Positions 25,074 to 35,081 are shown, counted from the first letter of the stretch. The stretch: 64,000 nucleotides of DNA from JAILLW01 sp045640525 (GCA_045640525.1 JAZUFE010000002.1:59717-123716), one strand, 5' to 3'. Numbers and translations are program-made. The notes: generated by a model from the letters alone, not told the origin.

Positions 25074-25931
25074 ATGGCCAAAAATATGAAGAAGATAATT
25101 ATTACAGGTTGCAACGGACAGCTGGGAAGAGCCATGAATATTGAGCTTGCACCACATTCCGATTTGGAACTGATCAATACCGATGTTGCGGAACTTGACA
25201 TTACCAAGATAGATGAAGTTGTCAATTTCGTCAGAGAGGTCAAGCCATATGCCATTGTTAATTGCGCGGCATACACGGCAGTCGACAAAGCTGAATCGGA
25301 TTGGGATTTAGCTTATAAGATTAATGCGATAGGACCAAGAAACTTAAGTATTGCAGCGAGCGATGCGAATGCCAAGCTGATTCATGTCTCTACGGATTAC
25401 GTATTTGACGGTAACGCTTCGGTTCCTTATGTTGAATTTGACAGGCCCAATCCTCAGGGCGCTTACGGCAAGACCAAACTGGAGGGTGAGAATTTTGTTA
25501 AGCAGTTTGCCAACAGGTTTATGACTTTTAGAACCGCATGGCTGTACGGTGACGGAAAAAACTTCGTTAAAACAATGCTGCGACTTTCCGAAGATCACGA
25601 TGAGGTCAAGGTTGTATATGATCAGGTGGGTTCACCTACTTCCGCAACCGAACTTGCGAAGGCAATTGTTTCTCAAATGTTTACCGACAACTACGGTACA
25701 TTCCATGCAACGTGTGAAGGAAGTTGTTCCTGGGCAGACTTTACCAAAGAGATATACCGCCTTGCGGGTAAGACCACCAAGGTTACACCGATAACGGCCA
25801 AGGAGTTTGGCGCCGCAGCACCAAGACCGGCATTTTCTATATTGGAAAACTATATGCTAAAGCTTACATCGGATTATATGTTTGCCGATTGGCATGACGC
25901 AATTGAAGTATATATGAAAAACATGAAATAG
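25074..25931 (+). CDS. rfbD: dTDP-4-dehydrorhamnose reductase (RmlD/RfbD family)
   Basis: NAD(P)H-dependent short-chain reductase of 285 residues, the last step of dTDP-L-rhamnose synthesis. The Rossmann motif TGCNGQLGRAMN, the STDYVFDG segment and the Y-x-x-x-K pair in GAYGKTKLEGE are present. rfbA, rfbB and rfbC are not in this window. The start is uncertain: ATG 25074 is too close to AAAGG (25068-25072) and ATG 25086 rather far, while the TTG at 25053 has no ribosome site. It is the first gene of the polysaccharide cluster. Confidence 0.85.
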   Translation: MAKNMKKIIITGCNGQLGRAMNIELAPHSDLELINTDVAELDITKIDEVVNFVREVKPYAIVNCAAYTAVDKAESDWDLAYKINAIGPRNLSIAASDANAKLIHVSTDYVFDGNASVPYVEFDRPNPQGAYGKTKLEGENFVKQFANRFMTFRTAWLYGDGKNFVKTMLRLSEDHDEVKVVYDQVGSPTSATELAKAIVSQMFTDNYGTFHATCEGSCSWADFTKEIYRLAGKTTKVTPITAKEFGAAAPRPAFSILENYMLKLTSDYMFADWHDAIEVYMKNMK

Positions 25932-25951
25932 AAATTTGAAAGGAAAAGATA

Positions 25952-27022
25952 ATGAATAACAAAGTAGCACTCATTACAGGAATTACAGGTCAGGACGGTT
26001 CGTACCTGGCGGAGTTTTTGCTTGAGAAGGGTTATGAGGTACACGGCCTTGTAAGAAGACACAGTATTTCAAACACAGCAAGAATCGATCATATAATTAA
26101 TTCGGATTACAACAATGTTAAGTTCTTCTTACACTATTCGGATACGACGGATTCAAGTAATCTTATGAGAATAATCGGAGAGATAAGACCTACCGAGGTA
26201 TACAATCTTGCAGCACAGTCGCATGTAGGTGTATCTTTTGAGGTTCCCGAGTACACGGCCGAAGCTACGGGTGTCAGCACACTGAAGCTTCTTGAAGCCA
26301 TCAGAGTCAACGGTGGAAACTGCAGATACTATCAGGCTTCAACCTCGGAATTGTTCGGTGGAATCCCCGAGACGGCACCTCAGTCGGAGAAAACTCCTTT
26401 CTATCCCAAGAGCCCTTACGGTGCGGCTAAGTTGTATTCATACTGGATTACCGTTAACTACAGGGAAAGTTACAATATGTTTGCCTGTAACGGAATCCTC
26501 TTCAACCATGAATCACCAAGAAGAGGCGAGAATTTCGTTACACGAAAGATTACTCTTGCAATTGCAAACATAATAGCCGGTAATCAGGAGAAGTTGTCTT
26601 TGGGTAATATGAATGCCAAACGTGACTGGGGATTTGCCGGTGATTATGTTAAAGGTATGTGGATGATGCTTCAGCAGGATAAGCCGGATGACTTTGTGCT
26701 CGCTACCAATGAGACACATACTGTCAGAGAATTTGTCGAAGAAGCTTTCAAACAGCTTGGAATTAAGATTCGCTGGGAAGGCGAAGGCGTCAATGAAAAG
26801 GGTTATGATGATGCTACGGGAAGACTGCTCGTAGATGTCAATCCGGAGTTCTACAGACCTGCGGAGGTTGAATTCCTTTGGGGTGATTGCACCAAGGCCG
26901 AGAAAACTCTCGGATGGAAGAGAGATGTGGATTTTAAGAAGCTCGTTGAAATGATGATGGATTCTGATATGAAGACCATTGCTAAAATGAGCTGTGCCGA
27001 ATACAAAGAATCAAATAAGTAA
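25952..27022 (+). CDS. gmd: GDP-mannose 4,6-dehydratase
   Basis: Converts GDP-D-mannose to GDP-4-keto-6-deoxy-mannose, 356 residues. Diagnostic segments are ITGITGQDGSYLAEFLL (NADP loop), the arginine-rich loop HGLVRRHSI, the active-site tract ASTSELFGG, YPKSPYGAAKLYSYW, and FNHESPRRGENFVTRKI. Together with fcl two genes later it supplies GDP-L-fucose for the polysaccharide. Confidence 0.96.
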   Translation: MNNKVALITGITGQDGSYLAEFLLEKGYEVHGLVRRHSISNTARIDHIINSDYNNVKFFLHYSDTTDSSNLMRIIGEIRPTEVYNLAAQSHVGVSFEVPEYTAEATGVSTLKLLEAIRVNGGNCRYYQASTSELFGGIPETAPQSEKTPFYPKSPYGAAKLYSYWITVNYRESYNMFACNGILFNHESPRRGENFVTRKITLAIANIIAGNQEKLSLGNMNAKRDWGFAGDYVKGMWMMLQQDKPDDFVLATNETHTVREFVEEAFKQLGIKIRWEGEGVNEKGYDDATGRLLVDVNPEFYRPAEVEFLWGDCTKAEKTLGWKRDVDFKKLVEMMMDSDMKTIAKMSCAEYKESNK

Positions 27023-27024
27023 TT

Positions 27025-28695
27025 ATGATATCCGTTGCCTTAATTTGGCTATACATGTTAATAACGTGCTTTTGCTCGGGATTCTTTATCGTGGGAATCT
27101 GTTCAAGAGGATGCACTCGAAAATATGAATGCAGATATTTTGCTTCGTATCTTTTGGCAGGATTCGGATTTGTTACCGTCTATTCCGAAATTTTCAGTCT
27201 TTTCGGGAAGGTTTCTTTGATTGCCAATGTGATTATTTCGGTATTTTCACTATGCATTGCGTATGTAATGCGTAAAGATATGCGTCGGTGTTTTTTAAGA
27301 TTACGTCAAACGATATCTTTACCGAAAGCGATAACGGCAGTTGCGCTGTTCATACTTATGGCGTATGGGACTTCACACGGACTGATGCACTATGATTCGG
27401 ACCTGTATCATGCACAAAGCATAAGATGGATTGAAGAATACGGTGTAATAAAGGGATTGGGAAATCTTCATACGCGCCTTGCGTATAACTCGGCTTCGTT
27501 CTGCATATCGGCATTATACAGTATGAAGTTTTTGGGTACGCAGTCCTTTCATGCATGTGCGGGCTTTTTGGCTTATGTTATATGCCTGTTGTGCACGGAG
27601 AAATTCGGCAAAGACAGTCTGGCAGATTTTAGATTGTCGAATGTTGCCGGAATCGTTTCAGTATATTATGTTCTTACAATATTTGACGAAATGCTCTCGC
27701 CGGCGTCGGATTACTTCATGGTGCTGATGGCCTTTGCGGTGGTTATATTGTTTTTGGAATTGCTGGAATCCAAGGAAGATAATCCCGAACCGTTCGCAAT
27801 GCTGTCGATTTTATGTGCGGTAATACTAAGCATTAAGGTATCGGGTGCGTTACTGATACTATTGGCGGTGTATCCGATTGTGATGTTCGCCCAAAAGAAA
27901 AAGATTGGTCGAATCTTATTCTATTCGGTTACAGGAGTTGTTACGATACTCCCGTTTGTTATAAGAAACGTGATATTATCGGGATATTTGCTTTATCCGT
28001 TCCCGAGTATCGATATATTTGATTTTGATTATAAGATGCCATATTTCGTGGCTGAATTTGATTCGCATGAGATTCAGGTATACGGAAGAGGATATTCCGA
28101 TGTCGGGCGTTATGGTGAATCGATAAGTGCCTGGATAGGCGACTGGTTCAAATCGTTGGATATCGTGAACAAAATCTCGTTTGCGGCAGGTCTTTTGGGA
28201 ATAGTGATTCTTATTGCGATAATAGTACGAAGAATCGTGAAGAAGAATCGTGAAGAAATCGGAGAACTGCTTGTGCTGTGTGTGATTAATATTTGTTTTG
28301 CTTTTTGGATGCTGACGTCTCCGAACATCAGGTACGGATGTGTATTTTTGTACCTGGCACCGGCACTTACAATCGGATATCTGTATGGAAAAACTCTGAA
28401 AAGAATTGACAGGGGAAGAATTTTTACGGCCTGTTTGATTCTGCTTATCGGATATAAAGCAATTATGTTCGGGACGTATTTCGTCAAGGACTTTTCGCTT
28501 GATAATATCGTTTGGCAGCAGGATTACGGTGAATATGAGGTTGCCGATAAAGATGTTAACGGTATCAGGTTTTATTATGCCAAGGAGGGTGACCGGGTCG
28601 GGTATTATCCGTTCCCATCGCTACCTGTCAATAATGAAATCAAGCTTGTGTCAGATGAATTAAAAGATGGGTTTTTACCAAGTGACCATCAATAA
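27025..28695 (+). CDS. polytopic membrane protein, LIC_10190-like
   Basis: Integral membrane protein of 556 residues with about 12-13 hydrophobic helices. The first extracytoplasmic loop HYDSDLYHAQSIRWIEEYG resembles the acceptor/donor loop of LIC_10190-type and GT39/GT-C membrane proteins, which often carry a catalytic aspartate in this place. It may be a lipid-linked sugar glycosyltransferase of the cluster. It starts only 2 bases after gmd without a clear ribosome site. The assignment is by pattern only. Confidence 0.6.
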   Translation: MISVALIWLYMLITCFCSGFFIVGICSRGCTRKYECRYFASYLLAGFGFVTVYSEIFSLFGKVSLIANVIISVFSLCIAYVMRKDMRRCFLRLRQTISLPKAITAVALFILMAYGTSHGLMHYDSDLYHAQSIRWIEEYGVIKGLGNLHTRLAYNSASFCISALYSMKFLGTQSFHACAGFLAYVICLLCTEKFGKDSLADFRLSNVAGIVSVYYVLTIFDEMLSPASDYFMVLMAFAVVILFLELLESKEDNPEPFAMLSILCAVILSIKVSGALLILLAVYPIVMFAQKKKIGRILFYSVTGVVTILPFVIRNVILSGYLLYPFPSIDIFDFDYKMPYFVAEFDSHEIQVYGRGYSDVGRYGESISAWIGDWFKSLDIVNKISFAAGLLGIVILIAIIVRRIVKKNREEIGELLVLCVINICFAFWMLTSPNIRYGCVFLYLAPALTIGYLYGKTLKRIDRGRIFTACLILLIGYKAIMFGTYFVKDFSLDNIVWQQDYGEYEVADKDVNGIRFYYAKEGDRVGYYPFPSLPVNNEIKLVSDELKDGFLPSDHQ

Positions 28696-28714
28696 AATAA
28701 AGAGGTGAATGACA

Positions 28715-29656
28715 TTGAACAAGAATGACAAAATTTATGTTGCGGGACATCGCGGTCTGGTAGGAAGTGCGATTGTCAGATCATTGGAAAGACAAGGATA
28801 CACCAATGTGATAGGAAGAACCCACAAGGAACTTGACCTTACCAATCAAGCTGCGGTGGATGAATTCTTCAAGACCGAAAAACCTGATGTGGTTGTCCTT
28901 GCTGCTGCAAAGGTAGGAGGCATTAATGCCAACAATACAACTCCGGCAGAGTTTGCTTACATCAACATGCAGATACAGTGCAACGTGATTGACTGCTGTC
29001 ACAGATATAAAGTTAAGAAACTGCTCTTCCTCGGAAGCACATGTATTTATCCCAAGATGGCGCCACAACCCATACCGGAAGATGCACTTTTGACAGGACC
29101 TTTGGAGCAGACCAACGAAGCTTATGCGATAGCGAAGATTTCGGGACTTGAGATGTGTAAGTTCTATAAGAGACAGTACGGTGATGATTTCATCAGCTGT
29201 ATGCCGACCAATTTGTACGGACCTCATGATAATTACGATTTGAGCGGTTCGCATGTTATGCCTGCCATGATAAGAAAATTCCATGAGGCAAAGGTTAACA
29301 ACCTGCCCACGGTTGAATTGTGGGGAACGGGTACTCCGCTTCGTGAGTTTTTGTATGTTGACGATATGGCGGATGCATGTGTATTTTTGCTTGAAAATTA
29401 TTCGGGTGAACAGCATGTCAATATCGGCACCGGCGTTGAAATTACAATCAAGGAACTTGCCGAAACGGTTAAGAAAACTGTAGGATACGAGGGCGAAATT
29501 GTTTGGAATAAAGATATGCCGGACGGAACTCCTCGAAAACTTACGGATGTAACCAAGCTTCACAATTTGGGATTCAAACACAAAGTCGATCTTGAAGAGG
29601 GTGTTAAGCTTGCTTATGAATGGTTTAAAGATAATGTAGATAACGCAAGAATGTAG
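28715..29656 (+). CDS. fcl: GDP-L-fucose synthase
   Basis: Epimerase/reductase making GDP-L-fucose from the Gmd product, 313 residues. It has the NADP loop VAGHRGLVGSAIVR, the AAKVGGI segment, the Ser-Thr pair in LFLGSTCIYP and the Y-x-x-x-K of YAIAKISG. I prefer the TTG at 28715 (MNKNDKIYVAG) because AGAGGTG at 28701-28707 is then 7 bases away. The ATG at 28709 would touch that site. Confidence 0.94.
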   Translation: MNKNDKIYVAGHRGLVGSAIVRSLERQGYTNVIGRTHKELDLTNQAAVDEFFKTEKPDVVVLAAAKVGGINANNTTPAEFAYINMQIQCNVIDCCHRYKVKKLLFLGSTCIYPKMAPQPIPEDALLTGPLEQTNEAYAIAKISGLEMCKFYKRQYGDDFISCMPTNLYGPHDNYDLSGSHVMPAMIRKFHEAKVNNLPTVELWGTGTPLREFLYVDDMADACVFLLENYSGEQHVNIGTGVEITIKELAETVKKTVGYEGEIVWNKDMPDGTPRKLTDVTKLHNLGFKHKVDLEEGVKLAYEWFKDNVDNARM

Positions 29657-29668
29657 GAGGATAAACAA

Positions 29669-31957
29669 GTGGTTAAGGTGCTTGAGAACGGCGCATATTT
29701 GGTTAACGGCAGCCAAATTGTAGAAGATAAGGGGCAGGCCTTGGAAGAGGTTAAGAGCCTCACGGGAAAGACGGTTTTAAAGGATGAAGCTAAAAAGAAT
29801 ACAATAGCTTACGGAATTTTGGAATCGCACAATACATCCGGCAACATGGATAAGCTTAAGATTAAGTTCGATAAGCTGACCAGCCATGACATCACATTTG
29901 TCGGAATTATTCAAACAGCCAGAGCTTCGGGATTGGAGAAATTCCCCATTCCTTACGTTTTGACCAATTGCCATAATTCGCTTTGTGCTGTCGGAGGAAC
30001 AATCAACGAAGATGACCACATGTTTGGACTTACATGCGCCAAGAAATACGGCGGTGTATATGTTCCGCCTCATCAGGCAGTAATTCATCAATTTGCAAGA
30101 GAAATGCTTGCAGGCGGCGGAAAGATGATTTTGGGTTCCGATTCTCATACCCGTTACGGTGCTTTGGGTACCATGGCTATGGGTGAAGGCGGTCCGGAAC
30201 TTGTTAAGCAGCTTTTGAACCAGACATATGATATTAATATGCCCGGCGTAGTAGCAATTTATCTTACGGGAGAACCTAAAAGAGGCGTAGGTCCTCAGGA
30301 CGTTGCGCTTGCCATTATAGGCGAGGTGTTCTCTACGGGATATGTCAAGAATAAGGTAATGGAATTCGTAGGCCCCGGAGTTTCATCGCTGAGTGCCGAT
30401 TTCAGAATCGGTGTGGATGTAATGACTACCGAAACAACGTGTCTTTCTTCAATATGGAGAACTGATGATAAGGTTAAGGAATTCTACGATATTCACGGAA
30501 GAAGCAATGATTACAAGGAACTTAATCCCGGTGAAGTTGCATATTATGACGGTGTGATAGAGATTGATTTGTCAACAATCGATCCCATGATAGCTATGCC
30601 GTTCCACCCGTCCAACACATATACCATCGATGAAGTAAATGCCAATCTTTCGGATGTTCTTCATGATGTGGAGCAAAGAGCCCTGGTATCTTTGGACGGC
30701 GCGGTTGAATATTCTCTTAAAGATAAGGTGAAGGACGGTTCGTTCTATGTGGATCAGGGAATAATAGCCGGTTGTGCCGGAGGCGGATTTGAAAATATAT
30801 GTGCGGCAGCAGATATTTTGAAGGGTAAATATATAGGTTCCGACGGATTTACATTAAGCGTATATCCGGCTTCTATGCCTGTGTATATGGAGCTTATTAA
30901 GAACGGATGTGCAGCTTCTATTATGGAAACGGGTGCGGTATTGAAGACGGCATTTTGCGGACCTTGCTTTGGAGCAGGCGATACTCCGGCCAATAATGCG
31001 TTCAGTATCAGACACTCTACAAGAAACTTCCCTAACAGAGAAGGTTCCAAGCTTCAGAACGGACAGATTTCGTCAGTTGCCCTTATGGATGCACGTTCTA
31101 TTGCGGCAACGGCTGCCAATAAGGGTAAACTCACACCGGCAACTGCTTTCGACGGTGATTTTGGTGTATATCAGTACCATTTCGACGAAAAGATATATGC
31201 AAACAGAGTATTTGACTCCAAGGGAGTTGCCGATCCGAATCAAGAAATTCAGTTTGGTCCGAATATTAAGGATTGGCCGAAGATGACTTCACTTCCGGAA
31301 AACATTGTGCTTAAGGTGGTTTCGGAAATTCACGATCCGGTTACAACCACTGATGAACTTATCCCTTCCGGAGAAACTTCTTCTTTCAGATCAAATCCTC
31401 TCGGACTTGCCGAGTTTACGTTGTCAAGAAAGGATCCTAAATATGTCGGACGTGCCAAAGAAGTCAGAAAGGCACAGGAACTGTTGATGGAAGGTAAATG
31501 TCCCGGAGAAGAAATTTCGGAACTTAAGCCGGTAATGAATACAATAAAGTCTGTATTTACCGAAGTCGGAAAGGATAATATCGGATTTGGATCAACCATA
31601 TTTGCGGTTAAACCCGGAGACGGTTCTGCAAGAGAACAGGCTGCATCATGCCAGAAGGTACTTGGCGGATGGGCCAATATCGCCAATGAGTACGCAACCA
31701 AGAGATATCGTTCAAATCTTATTAACTGGGGTATGCTTCCGTTCTTGATTAAGGAAGGAGAACTTCCGTTTAAGAATTTGGACTATATCTTTATCCCCGG
31801 AATCAAAAAGGCGGTAGAAGATAAGACGGAAGTAATTAAGGCATACAAGGTGAATGGTGACAAACTCGAGGAGTTTGCCCTGACTCTCGGTGAGATGACC
31901 GATGAGGAACGTCAGATTATCCTTAAAGGATGTCTGATAAATTACAACAGAGTGTAA
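29669..31957 (+). CDS. aconitase-superfamily hydratase
   Basis: Cytoplasmic iron-sulfur enzyme of the aconitase/isopropylmalate isomerase superfamily, 762 residues. It has the histidine motif GSDSHTRYG, [4Fe-4S] cysteines in AGCAGGG and in FCGPCFGAGD, and a C-terminal swivel domain. The swivel active-site loop reads GSAREQAA where aconitases have GSSREHAA. It starts at GTG with AGGAGG 8 bases upstream. It lies between fcl and the zinc-ribbon gene in an otherwise envelope-related cluster. It may be a catabolic or citrate-type hydratase; the substrate is uncertain. Confidence 0.8.
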   Translation: MVKVLENGAYLVNGSQIVEDKGQALEEVKSLTGKTVLKDEAKKNTIAYGILESHNTSGNMDKLKIKFDKLTSHDITFVGIIQTARASGLEKFPIPYVLTNCHNSLCAVGGTINEDDHMFGLTCAKKYGGVYVPPHQAVIHQFAREMLAGGGKMILGSDSHTRYGALGTMAMGEGGPELVKQLLNQTYDINMPGVVAIYLTGEPKRGVGPQDVALAIIGEVFSTGYVKNKVMEFVGPGVSSLSADFRIGVDVMTTETTCLSSIWRTDDKVKEFYDIHGRSNDYKELNPGEVAYYDGVIEIDLSTIDPMIAMPFHPSNTYTIDEVNANLSDVLHDVEQRALVSLDGAVEYSLKDKVKDGSFYVDQGIIAGCAGGGFENICAAADILKGKYIGSDGFTLSVYPASMPVYMELIKNGCAASIMETGAVLKTAFCGPCFGAGDTPANNAFSIRHSTRNFPNREGSKLQNGQISSVALMDARSIAATAANKGKLTPATAFDGDFGVYQYHFDEKIYANRVFDSKGVADPNQEIQFGPNIKDWPKMTSLPENIVLKVVSEIHDPVTTTDELIPSGETSSFRSNPLGLAEFTLSRKDPKYVGRAKEVRKAQELLMEGKCPGEEISELKPVMNTIKSVFTEVGKDNIGFGSTIFAVKPGDGSAREQAASCQKVLGGWANIANEYATKRYRSNLINWGMLPFLIKEGELPFKNLDYIFIPGIKKAVEDKTEVIKAYKVNGDKLEEFALTLGEMTDEERQIILKGCLINYNRV

Positions 31958-31968
31958 GAGGAGATATC

Positions 31969-33345
31969 ATGATTGAATGTCCCGGATGCGGAGGAAATCT
32001 GAAATTTGATATTGCTCTTCAAAAGATGCATTGCGCATTTTGCGGTAATAACTATGATCCGTATGATTTCGATGCAAAGGATTCCGACGGTAAAATTGTC
32101 GAGGATTACGAAACGACCATTTATACGTGTGCGGAATGTGCGGGTGAAATAGAAAGTACCGAAGAGAGTATCACGGGTGTGTGCCCGTTTTGCGGTGCCA
32201 ATACGATATTCTATTCAAGAATAAGTTCGGAATTGCGTCCCAATTATCTGATTCCCTTTAAGGTAACGAAAGAAACTTGTAAAGAAAACTATTTGAAAGC
32301 TGCCAGAAAGGCTTTGTTTCTTCCCAAGGAGTACAAAAATAAAGACTATATTGATGGCTTCAGAGGCATATACATGCCTTATTGGTCGTACAATATAGAA
32401 CAAAAGGGCAGAAGCTATGTTATGGGAGAGAAGTCTCACAGACAGGGTGATTATGTTTATCATGATCATTTCAGACTGGGCGGAGATGCGGATTCTTACT
32501 ATCACGGAATTACGTACGATGCTTCAAGCTCTTTCTCGGATGATATTTCGGAAAGAATTGCCCCGTTTGATGTTAAACAGGGTCAGCCGTTTACGGCCGG
32601 ATATTTGAGTGGCTTTTATGCTGATACGGCCGATGTTGATTCGGAAACTTATCATTCGGAAGTTTTGGATTTTGCCAGAGAGAATACTTATAAAAAAATA
32701 TCCAAAATACCCGAATTCAGAAGTTATCGTATAGAAAAAAAATCAAGCAATGACAAGTTGAACAACAAACTGCAAAAAACAGACAGAACGTTGTTCCCTG
32801 TTTGGTTTATGTCGTATCGATATAAAGACAGAGTGGCATATGCTACGGTTAACGGTCAAACAGGAAAAGTAGCTGCGGATTTTCCGATAGATATCAAGAA
32901 ATACCTTGGATTCTCGGCTGTTTTGGCGGCATTGCTTTTCGTTGTCATGAATTTCTTTATTGTTATGAAACATACGACACTGACATTTTGGTCGGCTGTT
33001 TTGTCGGTTATAGTGCTGATACTTTATTTGATTGAAAGCTACGAAATCAGTAACCGTGACAGCATGAGTGACGATAAAGGCTATAATAGCGGAAAGAAGA
33101 AAAAGAAAAAGTCTTCGAAGGGAACATATAAGCCGATGCCGATACTGGCCTGTATTACAGGTGCGGCAATTTCGGCGATAGTGTGGTTCAGCGATACGAT
33201 ATATGACTATGTTCATTACGGAGCCTCAATTGTATCGAGTATTTGTGTTGTAATAGCTTTGACATTCTTAATCAGAGACTTCAATGTTCTTGCAACAAGA
33301 CGTTTACCTCAGTTCGATAAGAAAGGAGGAGACGATGAAGCATAA
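31969..33345 (+). CDS. zinc-ribbon membrane protein
   Basis: Protein of 458 residues without known function. Two zinc ribbons lie at the N-terminus (CPGCGG with CAFCGN, and CAEC with CPFCGAN, residues about 4-75). A soluble middle domain (to about 310) contains YMPYWSY and many aromatic and acidic residues. Four membrane helices follow, interrupted by a lysine-rich loop (SGKKKKKKSSKG). The start at ATG 31969 has AGAGGAGA upstream; an in-frame ATG at 31930 lies inside the hydratase gene. It overlaps the TPM gene by 11 bases, so the two form a coupled pair. Confidence 0.75.
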   Translation: MIECPGCGGNLKFDIALQKMHCAFCGNNYDPYDFDAKDSDGKIVEDYETTIYTCAECAGEIESTEESITGVCPFCGANTIFYSRISSELRPNYLIPFKVTKETCKENYLKAARKALFLPKEYKNKDYIDGFRGIYMPYWSYNIEQKGRSYVMGEKSHRQGDYVYHDHFRLGGDADSYYHGITYDASSSFSDDISERIAPFDVKQGQPFTAGYLSGFYADTADVDSETYHSEVLDFARENTYKKISKIPEFRSYRIEKKSSNDKLNNKLQKTDRTLFPVWFMSYRYKDRVAYATVNGQTGKVAADFPIDIKKYLGFSAVLAALLFVVMNFFIVMKHTTLTFWSAVLSVIVLILYLIESYEISNRDSMSDDKGYNSGKKKKKKSSKGTYKPMPILACITGAAISAIVWFSDTIYDYVHYGASIVSSICVVIALTFLIRDFNVLATRRLPQFDKKGGDDEA

Positions 33346-34132
33346 TATTATTAAGCAAATTGCAGTATCAACGATATTGTCGGTGATTTTAACTGCAGGA
33401 GTTACATTGACGTCATTTGCCTATGAAAGCGAGGAGGTTTGGGGAACTCAAAATGAAGAGACAGGTTATTATGCGTATATCGACGATGCGGCAGACCTTC
33501 TGAACTATGATGAGGAAGAGAAATTGGTGGCATTGATGGAACCGTGTACGGTACACGGACATATAGGTCTTGTTACGATAGACAGTAATCCTTACTACGA
33601 TACGGAAGAATTTGCCAATGATTACATCATTTCCAATTTCGGTGCATATACTTCAGGTACGGTACTTGTCATTGATATGGATAACAGATTGCTTACAATC
33701 TGGTCCGACGGAGACAATCTTAATAAGGTAACCCAATCGATGGGAACGGTTATCACGGATAACATATATGAGGATGCCAAGGCAGGCAATTATTATAGAT
33801 GTGCATCCAAAGCATTTGAACAAATAGAGAGTCTTCTTGAAGGCAATAAAATATCTCAGCCGATGAAGTATGTATGTAACGGCTGCCTGTCGATACTGGC
33901 GGCATTGATAATTACATACCTTATCGCAAAGAAGGCATCTTCTACATCAAAAGCGAAAAACAATGAGCTGCTTGAATCAATGTTTTCCGAGTTTAAGTAT
34001 GATAATTTGAGTGTGGATTATGCATATCAGACCAAAGAATACAGTCCAAGATCCAAATCAAGCGGTGGCGGCGGACACGGCGGCGGTGGCGGAGGCGGCC
34101 ATTCCGGCGGTGGCGGAAGCCATGGTTTTTAG
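33335..34132 (+). CDS. TPM-domain membrane protein with Gly/His-rich tail
   Basis: Protein of 265 residues. A signal sequence (1-27) precedes an extracytoplasmic TPM domain (about 40-170; DDAADLLNYDEEEKL, SGTVLVIDMDNRLLTIW), one membrane helix (about 190-210), a short cytoplasmic helix and a C-terminal tail composed almost only of Gly with interspersed His and Ser (about 240-265). TPM domains occur in membrane quality-control and photosystem-repair proteins and bind metal in some members. AAAGGAGGA at 33322-33330 fixes the start. It is coupled to the zinc-ribbon gene. Confidence 0.78.
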   Translation: MKHNIIKQIAVSTILSVILTAGVTLTSFAYESEEVWGTQNEETGYYAYIDDAADLLNYDEEEKLVALMEPCTVHGHIGLVTIDSNPYYDTEEFANDYIISNFGAYTSGTVLVIDMDNRLLTIWSDGDNLNKVTQSMGTVITDNIYEDAKAGNYYRCASKAFEQIESLLEGNKISQPMKYVCNGCLSILAALIITYLIAKKASSTSKAKNNELLESMFSEFKYDNLSVDYAYQTKEYSPRSKSSGGGGHGGGGGGGHSGGGGSHGF

Positions 34133-34151
34133 ATAGGAGACAGATGAAGTT

Positions 34152-35081
34152 ATGAAATTATTGTCAGCAATTGTACCGTGCTACAACGAAGAAGAAAATG
34201 TAAGAGACTTTTATGATGAGTTTTTGAAAAATGCGGAATTTTTCAAATCAAAAGATATCGATTACGAGTTGTGGTATATAGATGACGGTTCAAAAGATAA
34301 TACGGTGGAAAAGGTTAAAGAGCTCATCAGGGATGATTCAAAGGTTCATCTTTTGAGTTTCTCACGCAATTTCGGAAAAGAAGCCGCAATATTTGCCGGA
34401 CTTGAAAAAGCAAACGGTGATTATGTCGTTTTCATGGATGCCGATTTGCAGGATCCTCCGTCATTGTTGCCGCAAATGTACGGATACATTGAAGAAGGAT
34501 ATGATTCTGTAGCCACCAGAAGAGTTACGCGTAAGGGTGAACCTCTTTTGAGAAGCTTTTTTGCGAGACGTTTTTATAAATTGATGCGTCGCATTTCCAA
34601 GACGGAAATTGTAGATGGTGCAAGGGATTACAGACTTATGACCCGCCAGGTTGTGGATTCAATACTGAAGATGGGTGAATACAATCGTTTCACCAAAGGC
34701 ATTTTCGGATGGGTTGGATTTAAGACGAAATGGTTGGAATTTGATAATATAGAACGCAAAAAGGGTGAGACGAAGTGGTCTTTCGGTAAATTGTTCGTAT
34801 ATTCGCTTGAAGGCATTACGTCATTTAGTACGGCCCCGCTGGCAATTGCGGCATTTATCGGAGTGTTCTTTTGCGTTGCTGCTTTTATAGCAATAATTTT
34901 CGTATTTGTCAGAGCTTTAATGTTTGGTGATCCTACTTCAGGATGGCCGTCAATGGTATGTATAATTTTGTTGGTTTCGGGTGTCCAATTGTTCTGTATA
35001 GGTATTGTGGGACAGTATCTTGCCAAAACATATCTTGAAGTGAAGAAGAGACCTATCTATTTGGTGAAAGAGGAAATTTAG
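34152..35081 (+). CDS. polyprenyl-phosphate glycosyltransferase (DPM1/GtrB-like GT2)
   Basis: GT2 glycosyltransferase of 309 residues. The N-terminal catalytic domain has IVPCYNEEENV, YIDDGSKDNT and the metal-binding DADLQDPP. Two C-terminal membrane helices (about 225-250 and 265-290) are typical of enzymes that charge undecaprenyl phosphate with a single sugar for transfer outside. The acceptor step enzyme could be the LIC_10190-like protein in the same cluster. Confidence 0.85.
   Translation: MKLLSAIVPCYNEEENVRDFYDEFLKNAEFFKSKDIDYELWYIDDGSKDNTVEKVKELIRDDSKVHLLSFSRNFGKEAAIFAGLEKANGDYVVFMDADLQDPPSLLPQMYGYIEEGYDSVATRRVTRKGEPLLRSFFARRFYKLMRRISKTEIVDGARDYRLMTRQVVDSILKMGEYNRFTKGIFGWVGFKTKWLEFDNIERKKGETKWSFGKLFVYSLEGITSFSTAPLAIAAFIGVFFCVAAFIAIIFVFVRALMFGDPTSGWPSMVCIILLVSGVQLFCIGIVGQYLAKTYLEVKKRPIYLVKEEI

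Noticed and set aside
28781..29716. Minus-strand open frame (311 codons) opposite fcl
   Set aside because: Shadow frame; the plus strand encodes an intact GDP-L-fucose synthase and the start of the hydratase.
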